A DNA stretch of 64,000 nucleotides from NCBI GenBank assembly GCA_012270795.1, contig JAAXHO010000164.1:1-64000 (forward strand), given 5' to 3'. Under the pieces are notes generated by a model. The model made no database searches, was not told where the DNA came from, and saw nothing but the letters and a program-made list of their open reading frames with translations. Below, in pieces: positions 8,875 through 17,871 of this stretch; positions within the stretch are counted from its first letter, which is position 1; every line of letters starts with the position of its first letter. The stretch comes from Candidatus Poribacteria bacterium. Lineage in GTDB: Bacteria > Poribacteria > WGA-4E > WGA-3G. The position numbers and the translations under genes were made by a program.

Positions 8875-11457
8875 TCAACTTTGAGTTTCTTCTTCAGACA
8901 CTTCAGGATTATCATTAGTTTCCGTATCTTCTGAACTTTCAGTTTCTTCTTCAGATGTCTCGGGTTCATCGGTGCTTTCAGCAACCTCAATATCAGATGT
9001 CTCAAGTTCATCGGTACTTTCAACGACCTCAGTAACTTCAGTTTCTTGTGAAACTTCAATGTTTTCAGTATCGTCTACGACCTCAGTGGTTTCGGTGGCA
9101 TCTTCAGAAACTTTTGTTTCTTGAGTGTCCTCAGTAGTTTCTTGACTTTCAGTTTTCTGAGCATTAATTAGATTTTCAACATTGTTTTTTCCCATTTCCT
9201 GTTTGAGCAGAGCTCCCATAATGGTTTCCTCTTCTTCAACAGGTCTGGGTGGTCTCTGTTCGCGTTTTCGGACAGGACGTTCACGTTGTCGTCTATCTTG
9301 TTGTTCCTCAGGCGGAGCTGTTGCGCGTTCCTGGTCTGCGATAGCAGCTTTCAAACTCAAACCGATACGTCTACCTTTTGGATCAAGATTTATGACTTTG
9401 ACATCCAATTCATCGCCTACAGAAACGACCTCTTCTGGTCTTTCAATACGTCTGTCTGCTATTTCGGAGATATGGATGAGTCCATCAATACCTTCTTCAA
9501 GTTTTGTGAATGCACCAAAACTGGTCAAATTGACGATCTGTCCACGTACGACAGAACCGACCTTGTATTTTTCTGGTACTGTGTCCCATGGATCCGGTTG
9601 GGTTTGCTTCAGTCCTAATGAAACACGCCGTTCAGACGCATCAATTTGTAAGACAACAACCTCAACTTCATCGCCTTCTTTCAACAACTCTTGAGGGTTA
9701 CTGCCTCTGTCTGTCCAAGATAGGTCTGAAGTGTGGATGAGTCCGTCTATACCTTCTTCAATTTCTACAAATGCACCAAAGTTTGTAAGGTTGCGAATGC
9801 GTCCGGAAATCTTGGTTCCCACTGGATATTTCTGTTCTAATAGTTCCCATGGGTTTGGTTGTAATTGTTTGATTCCTAACGAAATCCGTTTGTCCTCTTT
9901 TGAGATTTCAAGGACAATTGCTTCTATTTCATCACCTTTGCTTACGATGCGTGAAGGTGCAACGTTGCGACGGGTCCAGGCCATTTCAGATACGTGAATC
10001 AATCCTTCAACAGCTTCTTCAAGTTGAACAAAGACACCGTAATTGACGATGTTTACGACAGTCCCACTAACTTTTGACCCGATCGGACATTTTTCTTCAA
10101 CATTTTCCCAAGGGTCATCTGTCTTTTGCTTCAAACCCAAGGAGATTTTCTCGGTTTCTTTACCGATAGCAATGACTTGAACTTCTATTTCTTCACCAAT
10201 TTCTACAATTTCGGAGGGGTGATGGATACGTTTCCACGCCATATCGGTCTTATGCAATAGTCCATCAACACCGCCGAGGTCAACGAATGCTCCGAAAGCG
10301 GTAATATTCTTGACAGTCCCGGTTATGAGTTGACCGACTTCAAGGTTTCTAAGGACTTCCTCTTTTTTCTCAGCCATTTCAGCTTCCAACCATGCGCGGC
10401 GAGACAAAACGATGTTGTGTCTTCGTTTGTTCATACTGATGATCTTCATCTGAAACGTTTCACCAATGTATTGGTCAAGATTCTGGATAGGACGTAATTC
10501 TACTTGTGATGCGGGTAAGAAACCGGGCAAAGTGCCTATAGAGACACGAAGTCCACCTTTGATACGTTCTGTTACCTGACCTTCAACAGGTGAACCGCTA
10601 TCATACGCTTGGGTAATCTCGTTCCAGACTAATGTCTGATCCGCTATTTTCTTAGATAGGTTAATTTGTCCCTCTGAGTCTTCCCTACGTACGATGTATA
10701 CGTCAATTTCATCACCAACTTTTACAGTAGGTAAATCATTTTCATCTTTTTCAAACTCAGATGCGTGAATATAACCTTCAGATTTGAAGCCGATATCAAT
10801 CATGACTTCATCACGGCTTACTTCTACGACTGTTCCTTTGACAATCTCTCCATCAGTGAAGGCTTTGAGTGAATTGTCGTAAGCTTCCTCAAGCGATTCT
10901 TGGCTCATCGGAGCAGTTTGTTCCTCAGATGTTTCACCTTCTGTTTCAACAGTCTGCTGTGTTTCTTCAGAAGTGACTTCGGGTGTGTCGGTTTCAGGTT
11001 CGGACGATAGGATGTCTTCCTCAGAAGTGACTTCGGGTGTGTCGGTTTCAGGTTCGGACGATGGAGCGTCTTCTTCAGATTCAGTTGCTGTTGTATCACT
11101 CTCGGCTGTGGCAACTTCAACTGTTTCTTCAGGTGCAGCCTCTGATGTATTGGATTGAACCTCAATAGGTTGAGAGTTCTCTTCAGCCTCAGCAGATTGG
11201 GCAGCCTCCTCTGCTACATCTGCTTCTGCATCCTCATTAGAAACTTGTTCCTTCTGCGCTGCATTAGTATCATCGGGAGATGATTCAGCTTCATTACTTT
11301 CACCTTCTGTTTCCTCTGTGGAATCTTGGGCCTCGGGTGCTGATGTTACTTGTTCAGTGTCTTCTTCGTTTGCGACTTCAGTCGAATCCTCAACTTGTTG
11401 TTTTTCATCTTCCACAATTATGGTGGAATCGTCTGTATGGGTTAGTTCGTTGATCAT
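8875..11457 (-). CDS. rpsA: Ribosomal protein S1 with long acidic N- and C-terminal extensions
   Basis: Six S1 RNA-binding domains follow one another, beginning roughly at GEIVKGTVVEVSRDEVMIDIG, GSPVEGQVTERIKG, GQLITGTVKNITAFGAFVDL, GSKVSGTVVNIVNYGVFV, GTKISGRIRNLTNFGAFVEI and GSVVRGQIVNLTSFGAF. This is the bacterial S1 layout. At 860 residues it is much longer than the usual 400-600. About 190 N-terminal and 125 C-terminal residues are low-complexity Glu/Ser/Thr-rich sequence, with an 18-residue tandem repeat at the N-side and degenerate repeats at the C-side. A basic patch (RRQRERPVRKREQRPPRP) separates domain 6 from the acidic tail. A promoter is visible upstream. Confidence 0.93.
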   Translation of the reverse strand: MINELTHTDDSTIIVEDEKQQVEDSTEVANEEDTEQVTSAPEAQDSTEETEGESNEAESSPDDTNAAQKEQVSNEDAEADVAEEAAQSAEAEENSQPIEVQSNTSEAAPEETVEVATAESDTTATESEEDAPSSEPETDTPEVTSEEDILSSEPETDTPEVTSEETQQTVETEGETSEEQTAPMSQESLEEAYDNSLKAFTDGEIVKGTVVEVSRDEVMIDIGFKSEGYIHASEFEKDENDLPTVKVGDEIDVYIVRREDSEGQINLSKKIADQTLVWNEITQAYDSGSPVEGQVTERIKGGLRVSIGTLPGFLPASQVELRPIQNLDQYIGETFQMKIISMNKRRHNIVLSRRAWLEAEMAEKKEEVLRNLEVGQLITGTVKNITAFGAFVDLGGVDGLLHKTDMAWKRIHHPSEIVEIGEEIEVQVIAIGKETEKISLGLKQKTDDPWENVEEKCPIGSKVSGTVVNIVNYGVFVQLEEAVEGLIHVSEMAWTRRNVAPSRIVSKGDEIEAIVLEISKEDKRISLGIKQLQPNPWELLEQKYPVGTKISGRIRNLTNFGAFVEIEEGIDGLIHTSDLSWTDRGSNPQELLKEGDEVEVVVLQIDASERRVSLGLKQTQPDPWDTVPEKYKVGSVVRGQIVNLTSFGAFTKLEEGIDGLIHISEIADRRIERPEEVVSVGDELDVKVINLDPKGRRIGLSLKAAIADQERATAPPEEQQDRRQRERPVRKREQRPPRPVEEEETIMGALLKQEMGKNNVENLINAQKTESQETTEDTQETKVSEDATETTEVVDDTENIEVSQETEVTEVVESTDELETSDIEVAESTDEPETSEEETESSEDTETNDNPEVSEEETQS
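10967..11062. repeat. 54-bp tandem repeat within rpsA acidic extension
   Basis: Two near-identical copies starting at 10967 and 11021 (42 bp matching, 54-bp period, 18 codons) encode the repeated SSEPETDTPEVTSEE unit in the N-terminal tail of S1. In-frame length means copy-number change would keep the reading frame. Confidence 0.9.
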
Positions 11458-11556
11458 TAAGATACCTGGTTCTGTTCAAAACGCAAAACAGCGTTATGTC
11501 CGCCAGTTCCTCCTTGTTGGACAGTGCTTCTGACACTTTCAAATCGGTTACTTAAT

Positions 11557-11585
11557 AGTATATCACAATATAAGTTGAAATGCAA
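11557..11585 (-). promoter_or_regulatory. Sigma70-type promoter for rpsA
   Basis: Minus-strand TTGCAT (11580-11585), 17-nt spacer, TATACT (11557-11562), about 100 nt upstream of the rpsA start codon. Confidence 0.6.
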
Positions 11586-11620
11586 CTATAATCTTTTTAC
11601 GGGGTTTGTAAAATCTTTAC

Positions 11621-11649
11621 TTTACATTATTTCTCAAAAATGTTATAAT
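11621..11649 (+). promoter_or_regulatory. Sigma70-type promoter for aroK-aroB
   Basis: TTTACA (11621-11626), 17-nt spacer, consensus TATAAT (11644-11649), 53 nt upstream of the aroK ATG. It diverges from the rpsA promoter. Confidence 0.7.
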
Positions 11650-11702
11650 GGAAATCTATATTCAAATATTCTGGTGTCCCAGAACATCAGAAACTCGGAC
11701 TC

Positions 11703-12347
11703 ATGCGCAAACAATTTAAACAAACACCCAAAAGAAATCCTAATATCGTGCTTATAGGTTTTATGGGTACTGGAAAAACCTCTATCGGTAAAAGACTTTC
11801 AGCCCAACTTCGGATGCGTTATATTGATACTGATAATGTTATTGAGCGTGACAGCCAACGCCGAATCAGTGATATTTTCGCAGAAGATGGAGAGGCAGGT
11901 TTCCGAAAACTTGAAAGCGAAGCAGTTGACAAAGTTTCAAAACTATATAATTTTGTCATTTCTACTGGCGGCGGCGTTGTCCTGAAAGAATCAAACGTAT
12001 CAAAGTTAAAAGAGAATAGCATTGTCTTCTGTCTAACTGCGTCACCTGAAGAAATCTACAAACGTGTTGGCCATCAAACACACCGTCCCCTGCTCCAAAC
12101 CCCTGATGCAATGGATACAATCCGCACAATGTTAGCGGAGCGCGCGCCATATTATGCAAAGGCAGACCATACAATTGAAACAACTGAAAGAACCTTTGAT
12201 GAAGTCATCGCTGATATAAGAAGAATCTATCTCAGGACAAGATATTCCTCAAAACCGAAATATAATACGAAACGTTATGGTAAAAACTCTGCACGTCGAA
12301 CTCAAAGAGAACAGCTATCCACTCCTCGTCGGAGTAGGAATTCTTAA
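11703..12347 (+). CDS. aroK: Shikimate kinase
   Basis: Phosphorylates shikimate with ATP in the shikimate pathway. The P-loop GFMGTGKTSIG is at the N-terminus, with DTDNVIE and FRKLESEAV as substrate/Mg contacts, STGGGVVL as the shikimate-binding glycine motif, and a lid with RPLL. The kinase domain ends near residue 180. The remaining basic tail (KYNTKRYGKNSARRTQRE) overlaps the start of aroB by 71 bp in another frame, which is unusual. Next gene aroB is in the same pathway. Confidence 0.94.
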   Translation: MRKQFKQTPKRNPNIVLIGFMGTGKTSIGKRLSAQLRMRYIDTDNVIERDSQRRISDIFAEDGEAGFRKLESEAVDKVSKLYNFVISTGGGVVLKESNVSKLKENSIVFCLTASPEEIYKRVGHQTHRPLLQTPDAMDTIRTMLAERAPYYAKADHTIETTERTFDEVIADIRRIYLRTRYSSKPKYNTKRYGKNSARRTQREQLSTPRRSRNS

Positions 12348-13365
12348 GAAAATCGGTGGCATTCTAAAATCACATGTTAAATCAAGAAAAGCGTTGATCG
12401 TTACTGATGCATTCGTAAAAGATCAATATGGTTCTTATGCAACAGAGAGTCTAAAAAATGTTGGGTTTGATGTTGATCTCATTGAAGTACCTGTCGGGGA
12501 AGAGAGCAAATCGTTAGAACAGCTCAGTGGAATTCTGGATTGTCTAATTGGGCATAAATTTGATAGAAGCTCAACATTAATTGCACTCGGTGGGGGTGTC
12601 GTTGGGGATTTAGGTGGTTTTGCAGCATCGGTATATATGAGAGGAATCTCCTACGTACAAATTCCAACAACCCTGCAAGCACAGGTTGACGCAAGTGTAG
12701 GTGGGAAAACTGCGATCAACCATCCGAAAGGCAAAAACCTTATCGGTGCATTCCATCAACCAAAATTGGTTTTGATAGACGTGGATGCCCTAAAAACTTT
12801 ACCAAGACGGGACATTCAGGCAGGTCTGATAGAAGTCATAAAGATGGGGGTTATCCGTGATAAAGTTTTGTTTACCATGGTAGAGAAGGAATTAGAGTCA
12901 ATCATAAATTTGCACACACCAACGTTAATTGAAATGATAGCTCGTGCTTGTGCAAATAAAGCAGATATCGTCGCAAAGGATGAAAAAGAGATCGGTTTGC
13001 GGATGGTGCTAAACTATGGTCACACCTTTGGTCATGCACTTGAGGCATTGACACACTATAAGAAATACCGACATGGAGAGGCTGTTTCTATCGGCATGAA
13101 CTGTGCTGCACAATTGGCAGTCAATTTAGGAATGTTCTCTGAAGTGGACTTTGAACGGCAACGTACGCTACTAAGTCGCGCAAATCTACCACTCACTTTT
13201 CCATCAGACATTACACCTGAAGAAATATACGATACGATGTCACTTGATAAAAAATCTTTCGGTGGTAGACTTAGACTAATATTGCCGACATGTATTGGTG
13301 AAGTCGTTATCCGAGAAGATGTAACGGAACAAAGTATTATACAAGCAATTTCACAATGTTATTAG
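12277..13365 (+). CDS. aroB: 3-dehydroquinate synthase
   Basis: NAD- and metal-dependent cyclisation of DAHP to 3-dehydroquinate. 362 residues with PVGEESKS, the nucleotide-binding GGGVVGDLGGFAASVYMRGI, PTTLQAQVDASVGGKTAIN, and the metal site NYGHTFGHALE. The ATG at 12277 lies inside aroK; the next residues match the family N-terminus (LHVELKENSYPLLVG), so the overlap appears real. Confidence 0.96.
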   Translation: MVKTLHVELKENSYPLLVGVGILKKIGGILKSHVKSRKALIVTDAFVKDQYGSYATESLKNVGFDVDLIEVPVGEESKSLEQLSGILDCLIGHKFDRSSTLIALGGGVVGDLGGFAASVYMRGISYVQIPTTLQAQVDASVGGKTAINHPKGKNLIGAFHQPKLVLIDVDALKTLPRRDIQAGLIEVIKMGVIRDKVLFTMVEKELESIINLHTPTLIEMIARACANKADIVAKDEKEIGLRMVLNYGHTFGHALEALTHYKKYRHGEAVSIGMNCAAQLAVNLGMFSEVDFERQRTLLSRANLPLTFPSDITPEEIYDTMSLDKKSFGGRLRLILPTCIGEVVIREDVTEQSIIQAISQCY

Positions 13366-13400
13366 TTTTTAGATGTTAACTCTTATTTTAGAGGAAATAT

Positions 13401-14630
13401 ATGAAACAGAAAAAGATAGTTTTATGGATTATGGTGTGTATGGTTATGTTCATAAGCGGTACCATTGCTTTTAGCCAAGAACCTGCACCAATACCTCCAT
13501 CTGAACCAGAAGAAGCTGAGGTTCCACCTTCAGTTGACCCAGATGTGCCATCTAATGTAACTGCTAAGGATACACCTAATGACGATGGCACAAGCATCAC
13601 CGTCACGTGGGACATTCCACCTGAAGATAGTGGTGTTGTTGGTTACAAAATCTTACGAAACACTAATGGTGGAGATTTTGAGGAAATTGGTGAACAATTA
13701 ACCCCATTAGATACTTATGATAAAAGAGAGAAAATCAATAAATATAAGGATTCTAAGATCGTCAAAGACACATCTCATGCATATATAGTGCGTGCAATTG
13801 GTGCAAATACCACTGCGGAATCACAACAAACAGCAGCTGTTATGGCAAAAGCACAGTGGTTTCATACGGGTGAAATACCACTCTTTATTTCGATGCTTAT
13901 CTTTTGTGCTGCCATTGTAGGTAATGTCTATTATGCAAAAGGGGGTAAGGATATTTTTGTTCGACGGATACCTGGACTTGAAGCCGTAGATGAGGCAATC
14001 GGTAGGGCTACCGAAATGGGACGTTCTATCCTATATTCAACAGGTTTAGGGGGGGTCAGTGATGTTGCAACAATTGCTAGTATGACCATTTTGGGACAAG
14101 TCGCACGTCGAACTGCTGATTACGAAACACCCCTCCGTGTCCCTTGTAAAGATCCAATTGTAATGAATGTGTTGAGAGAGATGGTAAAATCATCCTATCT
14201 TGACGAAGGTAGACCCGATATATATAACGAAGATAACATTTTCTTCATCACTGAAAGTCAATTCGCTTATGCCGCAGGTGTAGATGGCATCATGCTACGC
14301 GAAAAACCTGCTGCTATCTTTTTACAAGGCACATTTTACGCAGAATCACTCATCCTTGCTGAAACGGGGAACTCAATCGGTGCAATTCAAATTGCAGGAA
14401 CTGATTCTGAGCATCAGCTCCCCTTCTTTATCGCTGCTTGCGATTATACACTCATCGGGGAAGAACTTTACGCAGCCAGTACTTACCTTTCCAGAGAACC
14501 GATGTTACTCGGTAGTCTTAGAGGTCAAGATTTAGGAAAATTGCTGATCTTCGTTACTATGATCGCAGGAGTAGTTCTTGAACTCATTGGAATTAACTGG
14601 ATTACAACGCTTTTACAACGTGTGAGTTAG
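13401..14630 (+). CDS. Membrane protein with fibronectin type III domain and DUF6754-like domain
   Basis: First gene of a four-gene membrane operon. A signal peptide (IVLWIMVCMVMFISGTIAFS), a Pro/Glu-rich linker, then a fibronectin III domain at about residues 48-150 (SNVTAKDTPNDDGTSITVTW, GYKILRNTNGGDF) place the N-part outside the membrane. A transmembrane helix follows (about 157-176), then a roughly 200-residue domain with ILYSTGLGGVSDVATIASM and ESQFAYAAGVDGIMLREKPA, and a C-terminal helix (LLIFVTMIAGVVLELIG). The domain after the first helix resembles what I recall as DUF6754; that label is from memory. Function unknown. Confidence 0.8.
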   Translation: MKQKKIVLWIMVCMVMFISGTIAFSQEPAPIPPSEPEEAEVPPSVDPDVPSNVTAKDTPNDDGTSITVTWDIPPEDSGVVGYKILRNTNGGDFEEIGEQLTPLDTYDKREKINKYKDSKIVKDTSHAYIVRAIGANTTAESQQTAAVMAKAQWFHTGEIPLFISMLIFCAAIVGNVYYAKGGKDIFVRRIPGLEAVDEAIGRATEMGRSILYSTGLGGVSDVATIASMTILGQVARRTADYETPLRVPCKDPIVMNVLREMVKSSYLDEGRPDIYNEDNIFFITESQFAYAAGVDGIMLREKPAAIFLQGTFYAESLILAETGNSIGAIQIAGTDSEHQLPFFIAACDYTLIGEELYAASTYLSREPMLLGSLRGQDLGKLLIFVTMIAGVVLELIGINWITTLLQRVS

Positions 14631-14641
14631 GAGGAGGTTAT

Positions 14642-15292
14642 ATGAAACGACTTATTCCCTTAGTGCTCTGTTTCATTTTTGGGATAGTAATGATAGCGAC
14701 GCAGTTCAGCCCACACCCTATTTCAAAACGCGTTTATGAAGAAGTTGTTAATGGGGCATTAATTATTTCTCCTTTTGCTTTGGTATTAGCAACGGTAACA
14801 CTGATACAAACGCATGCAACACGCATTCTTCGCCGTTCAGACCACTGGCAATATAGTTTTGTTGTTTTTGCGGGGCTCATCACAATGGTTGTAATCGGTG
14901 TTCCCTTTGGACCGAAGAATACTGTCTTTGAATGGTTATATAATAATGTGCAAGTACCGATGGATGCCACTATGTTCTCGCTGCTTGCCTTTTTCATTGC
15001 ATCTGCTGCATACCGAGCATTCCGTGCGCGTACAACTGAAGCAACACTTCTGCTTGTTACAGCCTTGATTGTGATGCTTGGAAATGTCCCAGTCGGAAAT
15101 CTTGTTTGGAATAAACTCATGTCTTGGACACCGTGGGTTGATCAAGCATCAGCAGCACGCGAATGGATATTGTATAATCCGAATTTATCCGCAAGACGTG
15201 GGATTATACTTGGAGTCAGTTTAGGGGTGATCTCGCAATCTGTGCGAATCATCTTAGGTATTGAACGTTCATATCTTGGTGGAGGCGATTAA
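14642..15292 (+). CDS. Multi-span membrane protein, second gene of the operon
   Basis: 216 residues with about six predicted helices: an N-terminal helix LIPLVLCFIFGIVMIA, ALIISPFALVLATVTLI, SFVVFAGLITMVVIGV, MFSLLAFFIASAAYRAF, TLLLVTALIVMLGNVP and GIILGVSLGVISQSVRIIL. It starts 11 bp after the preceding gene with an AGGAGG ribosome site inside the spacer. No catalytic motif seen. Always read with its neighbours: the four genes are separated by 3-11 bp only. Confidence 0.8.
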   Translation: MKRLIPLVLCFIFGIVMIATQFSPHPISKRVYEEVVNGALIISPFALVLATVTLIQTHATRILRRSDHWQYSFVVFAGLITMVVIGVPFGPKNTVFEWLYNNVQVPMDATMFSLLAFFIASAAYRAFRARTTEATLLLVTALIVMLGNVPVGNLVWNKLMSWTPWVDQASAAREWILYNPNLSARRGIILGVSLGVISQSVRIILGIERSYLGGGD

Positions 15293-15295
15293 CAC

Positions 15296-16111
15296 ATGCT
15301 AACAAAATTGGTGAGTATGGATCGGAGAATAGTTTTTATCTTGGTTGCGTTGGCGGTCATCATCCCGATGTTGGTGAATGTTAATTTACCTGTTTCAACA
15401 TCTGCCCCGACGCAGAAACTTTATGACTTTGTTGAAGCACTACCCAAAGGATCAACTATTATGCTTGCATTCGACTATGGGCCTTCCTCATTTCCGGAAT
15501 TGAGTCCTATGGCAAAAGCATTACTCAAACAGTGTTTTGATAAAGACATTGGTGTGGTGGCACTTACACTTGTTGATGATGGAACAACCCTTGCAAGTAC
15601 GCTAATAGAGGAGGTTGCTGCTGAAAAAAATGCAGAGAATGGTGAAGATTTTGTCTTCCTCGGATTCAGACCAGGAATAACACAAGTGATTCTTGGCATG
15701 GGGACTGAGATAAAAAGTGTTTTTGATACAGACTATTACGGGAAAAAACTGGATGAAATTCCGATGATGGAGAATATTACGAATTATGATCAAATTGACC
15801 TTCTCGTTGATCTTGCTTCTTCAAATACGACAGAAGCATGGATTATCTATGCAAATGTTCAATACAATTTGAAGATAGCCGCTGGGGTCACAGGTGTCAT
15901 GGTCTCACAGATGTTCCCTTACCTGCAAACAGGACAGTTAAACGGTTTAATGTCCGGTATTTTAGGGGCTGCCGAATATGAAAACCTTGTCGAGGTTCAG
16001 GATAAAGGGATGCAATATATAAACGTAAATTCATTTGTGCATATATTAATTGTGTTGTTAGTCATTATCGGTAATATCGCCTATTTCACACAAAGAAAGC
16101 GGGAGGAGTAA
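15296..16111 (+). CDS. Membrane-anchored alpha/beta protein, third gene of the operon
   Basis: 271 residues. One N-terminal signal-anchor helix (IVFILVALAVIIPMLV), a globular domain of about 190 residues with alternating beta/alpha character (STIMLAFDYGPSSFPELSPM, DIGVVALTLVDDGTTLAS, EDFVFLGFRPGITQVILGMG, TEAWIIYANVQYNLKIAAGV) and a C-terminal helix (HILIVLLVIIGNIAYF) with a basic end. The globular domain is therefore likely exposed on the outer face. The Rossmann-like rhythm is my reading; no known family recognised. Starts 3 bp after the preceding stop. Confidence 0.8.
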   Translation: MLTKLVSMDRRIVFILVALAVIIPMLVNVNLPVSTSAPTQKLYDFVEALPKGSTIMLAFDYGPSSFPELSPMAKALLKQCFDKDIGVVALTLVDDGTTLASTLIEEVAAEKNAENGEDFVFLGFRPGITQVILGMGTEIKSVFDTDYYGKKLDEIPMMENITNYDQIDLLVDLASSNTTEAWIIYANVQYNLKIAAGVTGVMVSQMFPYLQTGQLNGLMSGILGAAEYENLVEVQDKGMQYINVNSFVHILIVLLVIIGNIAYFTQRKREE

Positions 16112-16114
16112 TAA

Positions 16115-16798
16115 ATGCAAGTTTTTGGCATTTGGGTAGCAGCATTTCTAACCCTATGCATCTATAGTTTTTTGTATCAGGACAATCCATTATATCGGTT
16201 TGCAGAACATCTTTTTGTTGGTATTTCTGTTGGTTATGGGATTGTCTTGTCTATTCATGAAGGCTTTATTCCTCTTGCTTGGAATCCTATTTGGGCTTCT
16301 TTAACGGGTGATTCACTTTCTGGTTTATGGAAATTGATTCCAATCTTTTTTGGATTACTCTTCTTCGCACGTTTATCACCACGTCACACTTGGTTAATCC
16401 GGTATCCTATCGCTATACTGATTGGTTTTGGTGCTGGCATTGCAATTCCAAATGTGTTACGTGCAAATATCTTTGAACAGACACGAGGAACAATTGAACC
16501 GTTTTCAGTTATTCATAGCCAAACCACAGGAACCGCTGTGGAAGTAATGCCTTCTGGAGAATTTACTGTTTTCATTATCGGGGCAGTCCTAATGGTAATC
16601 GGTGTGATTTGTACACTTACATACTTTTTCTTCTCTGTGGAACATAGAGGACCTATCAGTTGGCTTTCAAAAGTTGGTATTTGTTTCCTGATGGTCGGTT
16701 TCGGTTCTGCATTTGGCAACACTGTGATGGGGCGTGTTACGCTACTTATCCAACGGGTTGACTTCCTACTCAACACGTGGATCGGTAGTATTTTCTGA
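16115..16798 (+). CDS. Multi-span membrane protein, fourth gene of the operon
   Basis: 227 residues with six or so hydrophobic segments, e.g. VAAFLTLCIYSFLY, LIPIFFGLLFFARL, YPIAILIGFGAGIAIP, FIIGAVLMVIGVICTLTYFF and ICFLMVGFGSAFGNTVM. It has a short ribosome site (GGGAGGAG) at the end of the previous gene. The last 20 residues (RVTLLIQRVDFLLNTWIG) resemble the end of gene 1 (WITTLLQRVS) in style. Function unknown; probably a subunit of one membrane complex with the other three. Confidence 0.8.
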   Translation: MQVFGIWVAAFLTLCIYSFLYQDNPLYRFAEHLFVGISVGYGIVLSIHEGFIPLAWNPIWASLTGDSLSGLWKLIPIFFGLLFFARLSPRHTWLIRYPIAILIGFGAGIAIPNVLRANIFEQTRGTIEPFSVIHSQTTGTAVEVMPSGEFTVFIIGAVLMVIGVICTLTYFFFSVEHRGPISWLSKVGICFLMVGFGSAFGNTVMGRVTLLIQRVDFLLNTWIGSIF

Positions 16799-16872
16799 CG
16801 AATATCAAGATATACCTCTAATCAAATTGCTGTGGTCAAAACACTCTTGAGTAGAAATAAAGAAGGTCAACT

Positions 16873-17871
16873 ATGACGAAACAAACTGCAGAATCGCCAT
16901 CGCAAACCATCAAGGAAACCATTCAAACATATCAAGTTGATCAAAATTTTTCTTTCATAGATAAAGCAATAGCAGATGCTAATTTGTTAGTGAAAGAAAA
17001 CAAGGTGGGCGCAGCTGTTGAAAAATGGCAAGCAATAGCGAACATCGTTGAAGGTGACGACAAAAACCTTGCTGGGCACGCTTGGGAAAATTTGGGTAAT
17101 CTGTTTTATAAACAAGAAAAAGCAGAGGAAGCACTCAACGCGTACAACAATGCTATCCGGTTGAACCCCGAAAAGGCAGAAACTCATGTTTGCAGAGGCA
17201 AGGTGAAAAACATACTTGAACGTTATGAAGAGGCAATAGCAGACTGCAATGAAGCTATAAACCTAAATCCTTCTCAGACATCTGTTAAGGCAGCAGCATA
17301 CACTACCCGTGGTGTGGCGAAATTTGGATTAGGAGACCAGGCCGGTGCCTTTGTAGATCATAATACGGCACTACGTCTAAATTCAAAGTGTGCAGAGGCA
17401 TTCTTCAATAAAGGTATTGCTAAAATGAAACAGGGAGAAGATGAGTATGCCATTGCAGAATTTAACAAAGCAATTGATATCAATCCAGATATGGCAGAAG
17501 TTTATCACTGCCGGGGTTATGTGAAGTCAGTACTTGGACAATATGAGGCAGCGATACGCGATTATGACCAAGCAATCCAACTCGCGCCTCATTACGTAGA
17601 AAGTTATACTAATAGAGGACTTGTGAAATATTCAATGGGACAACGTGAAGCTGCACTTGCAGATTATGAAGAAGCTATCCGAATTAACCCTTTATTTGCC
17701 CAAGGGTATACATATCGGGCAGGGATAAAACTACGTCAGGGGTTTGATAGTGAAGCAAGAGCTGATCTTGAAACCGCGTTGAAATTAGCGCGCACTGCAG
17801 GTGATAAACAGCACCAATCTTATGTTGAATCTTGGCTTGCAGAATTTGTTGAATCTACGGAGACCAACTGA
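16873..17871 (+). CDS. TPR-repeat protein
   Basis: 332 residues made of about seven or eight tetratricopeptide repeats with canonical spacing (AWENLGNLFYKQEKAEEALNAY...NPEKAE, AEVYHCRGYVKSVLGQYEAA). No signal peptide, so cytoplasmic and probably a protein-interaction scaffold. It lies 74 bp after the membrane operon and overlaps the next gene by one base (TGATG), so it is co-translated with the nuclease-like protein. Confidence 0.9.
   Translation: MTKQTAESPSQTIKETIQTYQVDQNFSFIDKAIADANLLVKENKVGAAVEKWQAIANIVEGDDKNLAGHAWENLGNLFYKQEKAEEALNAYNNAIRLNPEKAETHVCRGKVKNILERYEEAIADCNEAINLNPSQTSVKAAAYTTRGVAKFGLGDQAGAFVDHNTALRLNSKCAEAFFNKGIAKMKQGEDEYAIAEFNKAIDINPDMAEVYHCRGYVKSVLGQYEAAIRDYDQAIQLAPHYVESYTNRGLVKYSMGQREAALADYEEAIRINPLFAQGYTYRAGIKLRQGFDSEARADLETALKLARTAGDKQHQSYVESWLAEFVESTETN

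Noticed and set aside
10973-11158. Ser/Val-rich plus-strand ORFs over rpsA
   Set aside because: Low-complexity shadow frames of the acidic S1 tail.
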